64,000 bases of DNA from Bradyrhizobium nivariense (lineage in GTDB: Bacteria; Pseudomonadota; Alphaproteobacteria; Rhizobiales; Xanthobacteraceae): NCBI RefSeq assembly GCF_029846715.1, contig NZ_JARVWW010000029.1:37743-101742 (forward strand). Direction: 5' to 3'. The notes under the pieces were generated by a model. It was given only the letters and a program-made list of their open reading frames with translations. It was not told the DNA's origin and made no database searches. Shown here one piece after another: positions 8,750 to 16,179 of this stretch. Numbering within the stretch: the first letter of the stretch is position 1; every line of letters begins with the position of its first letter. The position numbers and the translations under genes are program-made.

Positions 8750-9424
8750 ATGATCTCTTCAACCGCCACTGTTCCGGCGGATCCGGACGGCGCAACGAAG
8801 ATATTGGTGCTTGGAGCGACCGGTGCCACCGGTCGCCTGATCGTCAACCGGGCGGTGGCGCGAGGGTACGACGTCACCGTGCTGGTGCGTTCCGCCGAGA
8901 AGGCAAGTGGCATCACGGGGGCGAAGCTCATCGTCGGAGACGCCCGCGATGAAACAGTCTTGCGCGAAGCCCTCAAAGGCCGTGACGCCGTCGTCAGTGC
9001 GCTGGGTACACCGGTAAGCCCGTTCCGCGAGGTGACGCTTCTCTCGACCGCGACGCGCGCGCTCGTGAGCGCGATGAAGGCCGAGCAGGTCTCGCGGCTG
9101 GTTTGCATCACGGGAATGGGCGCCGGCGACAGTGCCGGGCACGGCGGCTTTATCGCGGACAATGTGATCTTTCCGCTTCTCCTGAAGAAGGTGTACGCCG
9201 ACAAGAACCGGCAGGAAGCGATCGTCAGAGAGAGCGGGCTGGACTGGGTCCTCGTTCGCCCCTCGATCCTGAACAACAAGCCCGGCCGCAGCTCGGTCCG
9301 GGCCCTGACGGATCTTTCGGGCTTCCATGGCGGCAGCATAGCTCGCGAAGACGTTGCGAAATTCGTGCTGGATCAGGTGCGCGCCGATACCTGGCTGCAT
9401 CGTTCTCCACTCATCACGTGGTGA
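8750..9424 (+). CDS. NAD(P)-binding Rossmann protein, SDR5-like
   Basis: The 224-aa product carries the motif ILVLGATGATGR near residue 20 and the VRSAEKASGI / VVSALGTP / RLVCITGMGAGDS pattern of NAD(P)H-binding proteins related to YwnB and biliverdin reductase-B. It follows the previous Rossmann protein in the same direction and probably forms an operon with it under the LysR regulator. A GAGGA site precedes the ATG. The reaction is unknown; reduction of a quinone, flavin or small carbonyl is plausible. Confidence 0.8.
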   Translation: MISSTATVPADPDGATKILVLGATGATGRLIVNRAVARGYDVTVLVRSAEKASGITGAKLIVGDARDETVLREALKGRDAVVSALGTPVSPFREVTLLSTATRALVSAMKAEQVSRLVCITGMGAGDSAGHGGFIADNVIFPLLLKKVYADKNRQEAIVRESGLDWVLVRPSILNNKPGRSSVRALTDLSGFHGGSIAREDVAKFVLDQVRADTWLHRSPLITW

Positions 9425-9447
9425 GCCTTGCGTGGCTACACCCTTGA

Positions 9448-11184
9448 TCAGCGCGCGTGTAGCAGAGCAAGCAGGACGACGACGACGCAGGCGAGCGCCG
9501 CCGTGGTCAATTTCCAGAACATCAGGGGGCTGCGCTCCAGCAGGGGCGTGATCCGCGTATCGAGATAGGCCGGATTGGGCGAACGAAGTTCGAAGACGAA
9601 TTCGGAGAGGTCCTCGTGCCGCTTGTAGGGATCCGGATGGAGCGCGCGCCGGAGTGCGCCATCGACCCACGCAGGCACGTTGCGGTCGTCGTCGGCCGGG
9701 CGATACTTGAGCCTCCTCACGTCCGCCTTGCGCCGGATCTTGGCGATTTGGGTGCCGTAGGGAAGCTTTCCCGTCAGCATCTGGTAGCAGATCGCGGCGA
9801 GCGAAAACATGTCGGAGCGCGGCGAGCCGCCTTGCCCAAGAAAATATTCCGGCGCCGTGTACTGGACCGTTCCCAGAATTTCGTCGGCCTCGTCCTGCGG
9901 CGCGGCCTCCGCGACGCCTGCCACCCTGACTGATCCAAAGTCGATGATCTTCGCGGTGCCGGTCTTGTCGATCAGGATGTTGTCGGGCCTGAGGTCCTGA
10001 TGCAGCATCTCCATGCGGTGGAAGGCGCGCAGGCCCGCGGCGATCTGCTCGACCAGTCCGCGGACGGTTTCGAGATCGGGGCGTGGATTGTCCGTCATCC
10101 ACTGCCGCAAGGTCTGCCCTTCGATGAATTCGGTCGCGACGTAGAGGTAGCTGCGACGTCTCGACTGTGACAGCGGCTTCAGCACATGCGGGCTGTCGAT
10201 CCGGCGCGCGATCCACTCCTCCATCAGGAATCGCTTCAGATAGGCGGCATTGTCGCGCAAATCGATCGACGGAAGCTTCAGCGCGACCGGCTCCTCGGTC
10301 ACTGCGTCAACGGCAAGGTAGATATGACTGCGGCTGCTGCCGTGGATCTCCCGGACGATCCTGTAGCCGTCGAAGATTGCCCGCGGCTCCGGCAGCGGGG
10401 GAAGCGGCAGCTGGGAGGTCTGGTTGAAGATGCCGGCCGGCTCGCGCTGCGGCACCGCATCGATGCGGAGGATCTGGACCGTGATGTTGTCGTCGCTGCC
10501 GCGCCGGTAGGCTTCCTCGACGATCGCCTTTGCCGCTCCGTCGAGCTCGGCTGCATGCTCGTTGAGCGCGCTCGTGATGAAACGCGGGTCGACGAATTCG
10601 TAGGCGCCGTCGGTTGCCAGGAGGAAGGTGTCGCCGGCCTCGATCTCGAAACTCTGGTAGTCGATCTCGAGCTGCGGATTGATGCCGAGCGCACGGCCGA
10701 GATAGGTCTGCTCCGACGACACGATGATCCGGTGATCGTCGGTTAGCTGCTCGAGCGCCTTGCCGGCCACGCGGTAGACGCGGCAATCTCCGACATGGAA
10801 GATGTGCGCGGTGGTCGCCTTGATGACCATGGCGCTCAGCGTGCAGACATAGCCCTTGTCGCGGTCATAGGCATATTGGCTCTTGCGCGTCTGCGCGTGC
10901 AGCCAGGAATTGGTCGCATCCAGCACGCGGCGGGCGGAGGTCTTCACCGTCCAGGATTCCGACGTGCAGTAATAGTCCATCAGGAAGCTCTTGACCGCCG
11001 ACTCGCTGGCGATCTGGCTCACCGTGCTGCTCGAGATGCCGTCGGCGAGAACGGCCGCAATCCCCTTCAGGCTGAGCATCGGCTCGTCCGGAACGAGGAC
11101 GCCGTGAAAATCCTGGTTGATGGGTTTGCGACCCTTGTCGGAATGCTGGCCGACCGAGATCAGGAGTCCGCGGGACATCGTCAT
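9448..11184 (-). CDS. PP2C phosphatase-Ser/Thr kinase fusion with C-terminal membrane anchor
   Basis: This protein of about 578 aa combines two opposing activities. Residues 1-240 form a PP2C-type phosphatase (NQDFHG, ADGISSS, GDCRVYR, ATDGAYEF). Residues 270-540 form a Hanks-type kinase with ATP lysine VALKLP, catalytic loop HQDLRPDN, and DFG in KIIDFGSVRV. One hydrophobic helix (FWKLTTAALACVVVVLLALL) ends the chain, so it is tail-anchored with both domains cytoplasmic. It lies 60 nt downstream of the formate/nitrite channel gene in the nitrate region, which suggests it modifies that channel or the nitrate machinery. Start codon uncertain: GTG 11187, ATG 11184 or ATG 11178. Confidence 0.88.
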   Translation of the reverse strand: MTMSRGLLISVGQHSDKGRKPINQDFHGVLVPDEPMLSLKGIAAVLADGISSSTVSQIASESAVKSFLMDYYCTSESWTVKTSARRVLDATNSWLHAQTRKSQYAYDRDKGYVCTLSAMVIKATTAHIFHVGDCRVYRVAGKALEQLTDDHRIIVSSEQTYLGRALGINPQLEIDYQSFEIEAGDTFLLATDGAYEFVDPRFITSALNEHAAELDGAAKAIVEEAYRRGSDDNITVQILRIDAVPQREPAGIFNQTSQLPLPPLPEPRAIFDGYRIVREIHGSSRSHIYLAVDAVTEEPVALKLPSIDLRDNAAYLKRFLMEEWIARRIDSPHVLKPLSQSRRRSYLYVATEFIEGQTLRQWMTDNPRPDLETVRGLVEQIAAGLRAFHRMEMLHQDLRPDNILIDKTGTAKIIDFGSVRVAGVAEAAPQDEADEILGTVQYTAPEYFLGQGGSPRSDMFSLAAICYQMLTGKLPYGTQIAKIRRKADVRRLKYRPADDDRNVPAWVDGALRRALHPDPYKRHEDLSEFVFELRSPNPAYLDTRITPLLERSPLMFWKLTTAALACVVVVLLALLHAR

Positions 11185-11196
11185 CACCAGGCGAAG

Positions 11197-11225
11197 GGAG
11201 CCTCACCCTGGTCGGGCGAGGCTCC
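11197..11225 (-). promoter_or_regulatory. Intercistronic stem-loop between channel and kinase genes
   Basis: An 8-bp GC-rich inverted repeat (11197-11204 with 11218-11225) lies in the 60-nt gap after the channel gene. It probably sets differential expression of the channel and the downstream phosphatase-kinase, since no U-tract follows. Confidence 0.45.
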
Positions 11226-11244
11226 GCTGTCGAGACGTATTCGA

Positions 11245-12084
11245 TCAGGCCGCAACGCGGGGCGGCGTGGCCTTGCCGGCCTGGCGCTTCGGCAGGGTCA
11301 TGACGTGCGTGGCGTAGAGGGTCATGCCGGTGAAGGCGAGGCCGCCTACGAGGTTGCCGAGCACGGTCGGGATCTCGTTCCAGATCAAATAATCCATGAT
11401 CGAGAATTTCGCGTGCAGCATCAGGCCCGACGGGAACAGGAACATGTTCACCACGGAATGCTCGAACACCATGTAGAAGAACACCAGGATCGGCATCCAC
11501 ATCGCGATGACCTTGCCGGAGACCGAGGTCGAGATCATGGCGCCGACGACGCCGGTCGAGACCATCCAGTTGCAAAGCATTCCGCGCAGGAACAGCGTCG
11601 CCATGCCGGCGGCGCCATGCGCGGCATAGCCGAGCGTTCGGCCTTCGCCGATGTTTCCGATGGCTGCACCGACCTTGTCGGGGTCTTGCGTGAAGCCGAA
11701 TGTCGTGACGAAGGCCATCATGAAGGCCACGGTGAAGGCGCCAGCGAAATTGCCGACGAAGACGAGACCCCAGTTGCGCAGCACGCCGCCAAGCGTGACG
11801 CCGGGACGCTTGTCGATCAGGGCGAGCGGCGAGAGCACGAACACGCCCGTCAAGAGGTCGAAGCCCAGCAGGTACAGCATGACGAACCCGACCGGAAACA
11901 GCAGCGCTCCGACCAGCGGCTGGCCCGTGTTCACGTTGATCGTGACGGCGAACCACGCTGCCAGCGCGAGGATGGCGCCGGCCATGTAGGCCCGGATGAT
12001 GGTATCCCGGGTGGACATGAAGATCTTGGATTCGCCTGCATCCACCATCTTGGTGACGAATTCCGAAGGCGCGAGATACGACAT
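11245..12084 (-). CDS. Formate/nitrite transporter (FNT) family channel
   Basis: The 279-aa membrane protein has the FNT fold with about six helices. It carries the family signatures AYMAGAILALAAW near the N-terminus, GNFAGAF, and RGMLCNWMV in the third repeat element. FNT proteins are pentameric channels for formate or nitrite. The position opposite nrtABC-narK-nasC makes nitrite the likely substrate. The ATG at 12084 is preceded by AAGGA; an in-frame TTG lies one codon upstream. A well-matched sigma54-type promoter (12321-12336) serves it on the minus strand. The phosphatase-kinase gene follows in the same operon. Confidence 0.88.
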   Translation of the reverse strand: MSYLAPSEFVTKMVDAGESKIFMSTRDTIIRAYMAGAILALAAWFAVTINVNTGQPLVGALLFPVGFVMLYLLGFDLLTGVFVLSPLALIDKRPGVTLGGVLRNWGLVFVGNFAGAFTVAFMMAFVTTFGFTQDPDKVGAAIGNIGEGRTLGYAAHGAAGMATLFLRGMLCNWMVSTGVVGAMISTSVSGKVIAMWMPILVFFYMVFEHSVVNMFLFPSGLMLHAKFSIMDYLIWNEIPTVLGNLVGGLAFTGMTLYATHVMTLPKRQAGKATPPRVAA

Positions 12085-12310
12085 CAATGGTTCCTTTTGC
12101 TTCGTTAGAGAGATCTCGCCCTTCTGCGAGAGCGATTGAACGTCATTGGCCGTGCGGGCTGTTCGCCGCGCACGAGGGCTTGGAAAGATTTGGGAAGCCT
12201 GGGAATCGCGTCACGACGACCGAGCCGAGAAGGGCCGCGAAGCAGTTGAGCTTCCGGGATGCAGCCGCCAGCGCCTGCATCAGTGCGGCAAGCCGCAGTC
12301 TTCGTTGACC
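12085..12310 (-). promoter_or_regulatory. Leader of the channel-kinase transcript with hexaloop hairpin
   Basis: If transcription starts about 12 nt after the sigma54-type promoter, the leader is roughly 225 nt. Near its 3' end a 6-bp stem (12126-12131 with 12114-12119) closes a 6-nt loop reading AGAAGG. The loop starts with A, but its fourth base is A rather than G, so it only partly resembles ANTAR target loops. It ends about 30 nt before the start codon. Confidence 0.35.
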
Positions 12311-12320
12311 CAGACGGAAA

Positions 12321-12336
12321 TGCAAGTTGCGTGCCG
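12321..12336 (-). promoter_or_regulatory. Sigma54 promoter for channel-kinase operon
   Basis: Read on the minus strand the sequence is CGGCACG-CAAC-TTGCA. It has GG and GC separated by exactly 10 nt and matches the -24/-12 consensus except for the first T. It faces the channel gene. Its upstream edge is 111 bp from the centre of the palindrome at 12431-12463. Confidence 0.65.
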
Positions 12337-12430
12337 TACAGAGGAATTTGAAAAAGCAAGCAAAATCAAATAGATGATGCTCTCCCAGCTCTGAGTTTTG
12401 CGAGCTTCGCGGCCCTTTGCTTAGGCGACT

Positions 12431-12463
12431 GCTTATTGTTTGTGCGCCGCACAAATAATAAGC
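12431..12463. promoter_or_regulatory. Shared enhancer palindrome between divergent sigma54 promoters
   Basis: A 15-bp inverted repeat with one mismatch around a 3-nt centre has the core TTTGTGCGCCGCACAAA. Its centre is 110 bp from the -24 box of the nrtA promoter and 111 bp from that of the channel promoter, a distance typical of enhancer-binding-protein sites. A related element lies upstream of narK. The core does not match the enteric NtrC consensus (GCAC-N7-GTGC), so the binding protein is not established; NtrC is the first candidate. Confidence 0.65.
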
Positions 12464-12556
12464 AGGGCGCGAATTTGGCGTGCGCAGAGCGCCTGCGACA
12501 GACTGGCGCGGCAGCCGTAACAAATTGAATATATAGGGATTTTATCGATGGCTGGC

Positions 12557-12573
12557 TTGGCATGAAGCTTGAA
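12557..12573 (+). promoter_or_regulatory. Sigma54-type promoter for nrtABC
   Basis: The sequence TTGGCATG-AAGC-TTGAA has GG and GA separated by 10 nt. The -24 box is good; the -12 box has GA instead of the usual GC. The predicted start near 12585 gives a leader of about 170 nt before nrtA. Confidence 0.6.
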
Positions 12574-12709
12574 TAGTTCCGGACCGACGCCATTGAAGCC
12601 GTCCCGCGAGACTTCTCATCCGAATTGCCGACGCCACCAGACGGGGGTCTCCCCGTCGCGCGTTCGCATGCGCTGCTTCAGGCGTCGCCGGACGGACGGG
12701 CTGCTCGTG

Positions 12710-12740
12710 TGCACTGACGCAATCATTCTGCAACGACGCA
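12710..12740 (+). promoter_or_regulatory. Tandem hexaloop leader RNA before nrtA (candidate NasT target)
   Basis: Two short hairpins lie side by side just upstream of the ribosome binding site. One is TGC-ACTGAC-GCA (12710-12721); the other is CTGC-AACGAC-GCA (12728-12740). Both loops have six bases with A at position 1 and G at position 4, the rule for ANTAR-domain antiterminator targets. The stems are only about 3 bp. The second hairpin is identical over 13 nt to one in the narK leader. Confidence 0.45.
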
Positions 12741-12756
12741 AAGGACGATACCGCCT

Positions 12757-14079
12757 ATGACCAAGCGCACCCGCCGGCCCTCGGAAACGACCGGCCTGAG
12801 CCGCCGTCAATTGTTGAAGGCTGCCGGCTCGACCGCCGCCCTCCTCGCCGCCGCAAAACTGAATTTCCCAGCCGGCGCCTTCGCGCAGGACGCCGGCCCC
12901 GAGGTCAAGGGCGCCAAGCTCGGCTTCATCGCGTTGAGCGATGCCGGCCCCTTGTTCGTCGCCAAGGACAAGGGCCTATTCGCCAAATACGGAATGCCCG
13001 ACACCGACGTGCAGAAGCAGGCCTCCTGGGGCACCACGCGCGACAATCTCGTGCTCGGCTCCGAAGGCAACGGCATCGACGGTGCGCATATCCTGACCCC
13101 GATGCCGTATCTGATCTCGGCCGGCAAGGTGACGCAGAACAACCAGCCGACCCCGATGTACATCCTGGCGCGGCTCAATCTCGACAGCCAGTGCATCTCC
13201 GTCGCCAACGAATATGCCGACCTGAAGCTCGGCGTTGATGCATCGCCCTTCAAGGCGGCGCTGGAGAAGAAGAAGGCCTCGGGCAAGGCCGTGAAGGCCG
13301 CGATGACCTTCCCCGGCGGCACCCATGACCTCTGGATCCGCTACTGGCTCGCCGCTGGCGGCATTGATCCGGACAAGGACATCGAGACCATCGTGGTGCC
13401 ACCGGCGCAGATGGTGGCCAACATGAAGGTCGGCACGATGGACTGCTTCTGTGTCGGCGAGCCCTGGAACCTGCAGCTGATCCACCAGAATATCGGCTAC
13501 ACTGCGGTCACGACCGGCGAGCTCTGGAACAAGCACCCGGAAAAATCCTTCGGCATGCGCGCCGCCTTCGTCGACAAATATCCAAAGGCGGCAAAGGCGT
13601 TGCTGATGGCGGTGATGGAAGCGCAGCAGTGGTCCGACAAGGCCGAGAACAAGCCCGAGCTCGCCGCGATCATGGGCAAGCGGCAGTGGATGAACTGCCC
13701 GGTCGAAGACGTGCTCGACCGCACCGCCGGCAAGTTCGACTATGGCCTTCCCGGCAAGATGGTCGAGAACTCGCCGCACATTATGAAGTATTGGCGCGAC
13801 TTCGCCTCCTATCCCTTCCAGAGCCACGACCTCTGGTTCCTCACCGAGGACATCCGCTGGGGCAAGTACGAGGCGAATTTCGACACCAAGGCGCTGATTG
13901 CCAAGGTCAACCGCGAAGACATGTGGCGCGACGCGGCCAAGACGCTCGGCATCGCAAGCGCGGAGATCCCGACCTCCACCTCGCGCGGCAAGGAGACCTT
14001 CTTCGACGGCAAGGTGTTCGATCCCGAAAATCCGGCCGCCTATCTGAAGTCGCTCGCGATCAAGCGCGTCGAAGTCTGA
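12757..14079 (+). CDS. nrtA: Nitrate ABC transporter substrate-binding protein NrtA
   Basis: The 440-aa protein has a twin-arginine signal (SRRQLLKAAG, hydrophobic stretch, cleavage near AFAQ about residue 44) and the CmpA/NrtA/SsuA-like periplasmic fold. Family landmarks include GFIALSDAGPLFVAKDKGLF, FPGGTHDLWIRYWLAAGGIDP, CVGEPWNLQ and the C-terminal DLWFLTEDIRWGKYE. It captures nitrate (possibly nitrite) for the NrtB-NrtC importer encoded next. Expression is probably driven by the sigma54-type promoter at 12557 and modulated by the hexaloop leader. A UUCG hairpin follows the stop codon. Confidence 0.93.
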   Translation: MTKRTRRPSETTGLSRRQLLKAAGSTAALLAAAKLNFPAGAFAQDAGPEVKGAKLGFIALSDAGPLFVAKDKGLFAKYGMPDTDVQKQASWGTTRDNLVLGSEGNGIDGAHILTPMPYLISAGKVTQNNQPTPMYILARLNLDSQCISVANEYADLKLGVDASPFKAALEKKKASGKAVKAAMTFPGGTHDLWIRYWLAAGGIDPDKDIETIVVPPAQMVANMKVGTMDCFCVGEPWNLQLIHQNIGYTAVTTGELWNKHPEKSFGMRAAFVDKYPKAAKALLMAVMEAQQWSDKAENKPELAAIMGKRQWMNCPVEDVLDRTAGKFDYGLPGKMVENSPHIMKYWRDFASYPFQSHDLWFLTEDIRWGKYEANFDTKALIAKVNREDMWRDAAKTLGIASAEIPTSTSRGKETFFDGKVFDPENPAAYLKSLAIKRVEV

Positions 14080-14087
14080 TGGAGCCA

Positions 14088-14109
14088 GCGGCCGCCTTCG
14101 GGCGGCCGC
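14088..14109 (+). promoter_or_regulatory. UUCG-capped stem-loop between nrtA and nrtB
   Basis: A perfect 9-bp GC stem (14088-14096 with 14101-14109) carries the very stable UUCG tetraloop directly after the nrtA stop. With no strong T-run (only TCTTTT further on), it more likely stabilises the nrtA mRNA than terminates fully. Confidence 0.65.
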
Positions 14110-14139
14110 ATCGTCTTTTGAAGCCGGAGAGATATTGCG

Positions 14140-15036
14140 ATGAACATGCCTGCCACGAAGATGGACATTGAGACCGCAAGGCCCGCTGGCATGGCCGCGC
14201 CGGTCGTCGCGATGACACCGAAGCGGCCGCCGCGGAGCGAGACATACGCGCGGATGGCGCGGGAGACCGCCGTGCGCGTAATCCCCCCGCTGGTCGTGAT
14301 CGCGCTCTTGCTTCTGGTGTGGGAGCTGGTCTGCCGTCGCGCCGGCTCGGCGCTGCCGCCGCCGTCAAAAGTCTTCAAGGACACCAAGGAACTGATCCTC
14401 GATCCGTTCTTCGATCATGGCGGCATCGACAAGGGTCTGTTCTGGCATCTCTCCGCCAGTCTCCAGCGCGTCGCACTCGGCTATTCGCTCTCCGCCATCG
14501 CCGGCATTGCGCTCGGCGTCCTGGTCGGCCAGTCGGTCTGGGCCATGCGCGGGCTCGATCCGCTGTTCCAGGTCTTGCGCACCATCCCGCCGCTGGCCTG
14601 GCTGCCGCTGTCGCTCGCGGCGTTCCGCGACGGCCAGCCCTCGGCGATCTTCGTCATCTTCATCACCTCGATCTGGCCGATCATCATCAACACCGCGGTC
14701 GGCGTCCGCAACATCCCGCAGGATTACCGCAACGTCGCGGCGGTGGTGCAGCTCAATCCGCTCGAGTTCTTCGCCAAGATCATGATCCCGGCCGCCGCGC
14801 CCTACATCTTCACGGGGCTTCGCATCGGCATCGGCCTGTCGTGGCTCGCGATCGTGGCCGCGGAAATGCTGATCGGCGGCGTCGGCATCGGGTTCTTCAT
14901 CTGGGACGCCTGGAACTCCTCGCATATCAGCGAGATCATCCTGGCGCTGTTCTATGTCGGTATCATCGGCTTCGTGCTCGACCGCCTGATCGCGGGCGTC
15001 GGCAAGATCGTCACCCGCGGCACCGCGCTGAACTAA
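14140..15036 (+). CDS. nrtB: Nitrate ABC transporter permease NrtB
   Basis: This 298-aa inner-membrane protein has about six helices and a cytoplasmic EAA-type loop (EFFAKIMIPAAAPYIFTG, residues about 208-225) that contacts the ATPase. The C-terminal half (GLRIGIGLSWLAIVAAEMLIGG) is diagnostic of NrtB/SsuC-type permeases. It forms the nitrate channel of the importer with NrtA and NrtC on either side in the operon. The N-terminal 40 residues are variable and cytoplasmic. The start is supported by GGAGAG upstream. The gap to nrtC is 11 nt. Confidence 0.92.
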   Translation: MNMPATKMDIETARPAGMAAPVVAMTPKRPPRSETYARMARETAVRVIPPLVVIALLLLVWELVCRRAGSALPPPSKVFKDTKELILDPFFDHGGIDKGLFWHLSASLQRVALGYSLSAIAGIALGVLVGQSVWAMRGLDPLFQVLRTIPPLAWLPLSLAAFRDGQPSAIFVIFITSIWPIIINTAVGVRNIPQDYRNVAAVVQLNPLEFFAKIMIPAAAPYIFTGLRIGIGLSWLAIVAAEMLIGGVGIGFFIWDAWNSSHISEIILALFYVGIIGFVLDRLIAGVGKIVTRGTALN

Positions 15037-15047
15037 AGGGGAAGCAC

Positions 15048-15842
15048 ATGACCGCTTATCTGAAGCTCGACCACATCGACAAGATCTTTACCCGCGGCGC
15101 TGCCTCGACGGAGGTGCTTAAGGATATCAACCTGACGATCGAGAAAGGTGAATATGTCTCGATCATCGGCCATTCCGGTTGCGGCAAGTCGACCCTTCTC
15201 AACATCATCGCAGGCCTGACCGTCGCCACCACCGGTGGCGTGCTCCTGGAGAACCGCGAGGTGAACTCACCGGGGCCGGATCGCGCGGTGGTGTTCCAGA
15301 ACCATAGCCTGTTGCCGTGGCTGACCGTGTACGAGAACGTCAGGCTCGGCGTCGACAAGGTCTTCGCCAAAACCAAGAAGCGCGCCGAACGCGACGCCTG
15401 GGTGATGCACAATCTCAACCTCGTGCAGATGGCCCATGCCAAGGACAAGCGGCCCTCGGAAATCTCCGGCGGCATGAAGCAGCGCGTCGGCATTGCCCGC
15501 GCGCTCGCGATGGAGCCGAAAGTGTTGCTGCTCGACGAGCCTTTCGGCGCGCTCGACGCGCTGACCCGCGCGCATTTGCAGGACTCGGTGATGGCGCTGC
15601 ATCAGAAGCTCGGCAACACCATTTTGATGATTACCCACGACGTCGACGAGGCCGTGCTGCTGTCCGACCGCATCGTCATGATGACGAACGGGCCGAGCGC
15701 GCGCATCGGCGAGGTGCTGGAGGTGCCGCTGGCGCGCCCGCGCAAGCGGCTCGAGCTCGCGACCAATGCCACTTACTTGAAGTGCCGGCAGCGCGTGCTT
15801 GAATTCCTCTATGAGCGTCATCGCTTCGTCGAAGCCGCCTAA
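15048..15842 (+). CDS. nrtC: Nitrate ABC transporter ATP-binding protein NrtC
   Basis: The 264-aa ATPase has Walker A GHSGCGKST (residues 41-49), signature ISGGMKQR, Walker B LLLDEPFGALD and the switch histidine in MITHDVDE. It is of the short NrtD/CmpD type, lacking the extra receptor-like domain found in cyanobacterial NrtC. It energises nitrate import through NrtB. The start at 15048 follows GGGGAAGCAC and lies 11 nt after nrtB. No clear terminator follows; the next gene, narK, has its own regulatory region. Confidence 0.92.
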   Translation: MTAYLKLDHIDKIFTRGAASTEVLKDINLTIEKGEYVSIIGHSGCGKSTLLNIIAGLTVATTGGVLLENREVNSPGPDRAVVFQNHSLLPWLTVYENVRLGVDKVFAKTKKRAERDAWVMHNLNLVQMAHAKDKRPSEISGGMKQRVGIARALAMEPKVLLLDEPFGALDALTRAHLQDSVMALHQKLGNTILMITHDVDEAVLLSDRIVMMTNGPSARIGEVLEVPLARPRKRLELATNATYLKCRQRVLEFLYERHRFVEAA

Positions 15843-15866
15843 ACGCGTCGTTAACACAAGCGCAAC

Positions 15867-15953
15867 CCGCACAAATAACAGACATCAAGCTCAATCCTTG
15901 TGCGGCGCACAAGGATTGAGCGAATCGCAAAATTTGCGTGCGAATGGAGCCCT
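15867..15953. promoter_or_regulatory. Enhancer module upstream of narK
   Basis: A perfect 15-bp inverted repeat (15889-15903 with 15907-15921) has the core CTTGTGCGGCGCACAAG. It is centred 111 bp before the -24 box of the narK promoter. Its right GCAC is followed after 27 nt by GTGCG, exactly as in the nrtA region. An extra half-like copy (CCGCACAAATAACA, 15867-15880) resembles the right arm of the nrtA element. Confidence 0.6.
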
Positions 15954-16015
15954 GCAAAAATTTCGGGCCATTCGAATAAGCCTCTGAATTCCCTGCATTT
16001 CCCGAATGCGCGCAG

Positions 16016-16032
16016 TTGGCACGGAAATTGAA
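16016..16032 (+). promoter_or_regulatory. Sigma54-type promoter for narK-nasC operon
   Basis: TTGGCACG-GAAA-TTGAA has a consensus -24 box and correct 10-nt spacing to a -12 box with GA in place of GC, the same deviation as at nrtA. A start near 16044 gives a leader of about 136 nt. Confidence 0.6.
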
Positions 16033-16118
16033 ATGCCAACTGCGACGCCAACGACGACGTCCCTCAACATCATCAATCAGCATCGTGAACTCGCCACCGG
16101 GGCTTGGCCTCGGCGCGC

Positions 16119-16155
16119 GCCTCCTTGCCTGGAGGCTGAGCCTGCAACGACGCAG
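16119..16155 (+). promoter_or_regulatory. Two hexaloop hairpins in the narK leader (candidate NasT target)
   Basis: The first hairpin has a 6-bp stem (16119-16124 with 16131-16136) and loop TTGCCT. The second is CTGC-AACGAC-GCAG (16142-16155), with A at loop position 1 and G at position 4. The 13-nt core of the second hairpin also occurs in the nrtA leader. The ribosome binding site GAAGGG follows shortly after. Confidence 0.45.
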
Positions 16156-16179
16156 CGGTGAGCCTAGAAGGGATACTCA

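Noticed and set aside
10795..12108. 437-codon plus-strand frame across the channel and kinase genes
   Set aside because: It overlaps two genes with clear FNT and PP2C-kinase motifs on the other strand. The predicted protein is low-complexity and His/Asp/Arg rich.
12431..12463. Palindrome considered as a rho-independent terminator
   Set aside because: It lies between divergent promoters with no T-run on either side. The equal 110-111 bp spacing to both sigma54-type promoters and the related copy upstream of narK fit an activator site better.
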